Assembly (NCBI GenBank): GCA_025929365.1
Contig: JAICMG010000009.1
Coordinates: 1-37,283 of the forward strand
From: Frankiaceae bacterium
Lineage (GTDB): Bacteria > Actinomycetota > Actinomycetes > JAFAQI01
Reading direction: 5' to 3'
Length of the DNA: 37,283 nt
The first letter of the stretch is position 1, and every line of letters begins with the position of its first letter. Under the pieces are notes generated by a model. It was given only the letters and a program-made list of their open reading frames with translations, was not told the origin of the DNA and did not search any database. Shown here piece after piece: positions 36,439 through 37,283 of the stretch. The position numbers were made by a program, and so were the translations under genes.

Positions 36439-37272
36439 GTGGCTGAAGACCTGGTCCTCGTTGACGAGCCTGCTGAGGGAATCCGGCGGATCACGCTCAA
36501 CCGCCCGGAGAAGCGCAACGCACTGTCGAACTCCTTGCGCGGCCAGCTCCTCGGGGCGCTGTACGAGGGAGACGCGAACCGCGACGTACGGGTGATGATC
36601 ATCCGCGGCGCGGGGCCGTGCTTCTCGGCCGGCTACGACCTCACACCCAATCGCGACGATCCGTTCCCGTGGTACTCCGCCGGCGGTGACGGCTACTGGC
36701 CGCGCAACGTCGTCAAGGGCTGGTTCGAGATCTGGGATCTCGCCAAGCCGGTGATCGCACAAGTCCACGGCTACTGCCTCGCCGGTGGCAGCGAGCTCGC
36801 CACTGGCTGCGACGTCGTGTACGTCGCCGACGACGCGACGATCGGGTATCCCGCGATTCGCACGATGAGCACGGCCGACATGCAGTTCCATCCGTGGCTC
36901 ATGGGGATGCGCGCCGCGATGGAACAGATGCTCACCGGCGACTCGATGAGCGGCACCGAAGCCGCGGATCTCGGCTGGGCGACCCGCGCCTTCCCGGCCG
37001 ACGTGCTCGAGTCGAAGACGATCGAGATGGCGCAACGAATGGCGAAGATCCCTGCCGACCTGTTGCAGATCAACAAACGCACGGTTCACCGCGCGATGGA
37101 CGTCATGGGAATGCGCGCCGCGATCCGATACGGGTCCGAGCTGACCGCGCTCGGCTTGCACCAGCGCTCGTCCAAGGAGTTCCTCAAGGCCATGGTCGAG
37201 GGGAAGCTCTCCGAATCCCTCGCCGCGCGGGACAAACCATTCAGCGACTACGGGCAAGCCGAGGAGAAGTAG
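36439..37272 (+). CDS. Enoyl-CoA hydratase/isomerase (crotonase) family protein
   Basis: A 277-residue crotonase-fold protein. NRPEKRNALS (21-30) and CFSAGYDL (61-68) give the first half of the oxyanion hole; GYCLAGGSELATGCD (111-125) gives the second half and the first catalytic Glu (119). The second catalytic Glu of hydratases (PE in GxPE) is replaced here: the segment reads GYPAIRT, with Ala139. It may therefore be an isomerase, hydrolase or other crotonase rather than a true hydratase. FHPWLMGMRAAMEQMLTGDSMSG follows the usual pattern of an actinobacterial subgroup. The GTG start is supported by a TACGGT box 7 nt upstream. No neighbour indicates the pathway; the last 11 bases of the window hold nothing recognisable. 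Confidence 0.9.
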   Translation: MAEDLVLVDEPAEGIRRITLNRPEKRNALSNSLRGQLLGALYEGDANRDVRVMIIRGAGPCFSAGYDLTPNRDDPFPWYSAGGDGYWPRNVVKGWFEIWDLAKPVIAQVHGYCLAGGSELATGCDVVYVADDATIGYPAIRTMSTADMQFHPWLMGMRAAMEQMLTGDSMSGTEAADLGWATRAFPADVLESKTIEMAQRMAKIPADLLQINKRTVHRAMDVMGMRAAIRYGSELTALGLHQRSSKEFLKAMVEGKLSESLAARDKPFSDYGQAEEK

Positions 37273-37283
37273 TCCGGGTGGCG

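Overview
The window is very GC-rich DNA from an actinomycete. The evidence is strong G/C bias at third codon positions, frequent GTG starts, a DevR/DevS (DosR/DosS-type) two-component system, a GlgE-type maltosyltransferase pathway, and many starts with a TAnnnT-like -10 box only 6-8 nt upstream, as in the leaderless transcripts common in Actinobacteria. I cannot name the genus. No rRNA, tRNA, transposase, integrase, phage gene or CRISPR array was seen, so this looks like chromosomal sequence.

Left part (1-13 kb): the tail of an aldo/keto reductase; a minus-strand run of an ECF41-type sigma factor, a CBS-pair protein and a SixA-like phosphatase; a DrrAB-type ABC exporter divergent from the sigma factor, with an ECF41-type promoter signature on each strand; a RibD/DHFR-like reductase; a cysteine-free HesB-like protein and a double-hotdog MaoC dehydratase; a complete aldo/keto reductase; a PfkB sugar kinase whose start overlaps the stop of a secreted FN3/Ig protein ending in a 12-bp-repeat Thr/Ser/Pro tail; a secreted GH5 glycosidase; an NAD(P)-dependent dehydrogenase of the dihydrodipicolinate-reductase-like fold; and an HSL-type esterase.

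Middle (13-20.9 kb): carbamate kinase, then a DevR regulator, a PNPOx-like flavoprotein and a DevS kinase arranged around a good DevR box (17/20 matches). A weaker box lies upstream of the carbamate kinase. The DevS lacks the segment of its first GAF domain that normally carries the heme ligand. Next come a secreted DUF4097 beta-repeat protein and an SRPBCC protein that seem to share one bidirectional, doubly leaderless promoter, then a conserved hypothetical protein and a two-ring AAA+ ATPase of the CDC48/Rv0435c type.

Right part (21-37.3 kb): seven genes in which every junction overlaps: glgE, a treS-maltokinase fusion, malQ, glgB, treZ, glgX and treY. Together they encode the GlgE route (trehalose to maltose to maltose-1-phosphate to alpha-1,4-glucan, then branching) and the return route (debranching, TreY, TreZ, back to trehalose), plus a disproportionating enzyme. 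The operon therefore encodes a closed alpha-glucan/trehalose cycle that needs ATP only at the maltokinase step. GlgC, GlgA, GlgP and OtsAB are absent. A crotonase-family gene with its own leaderless promoter ends the window.
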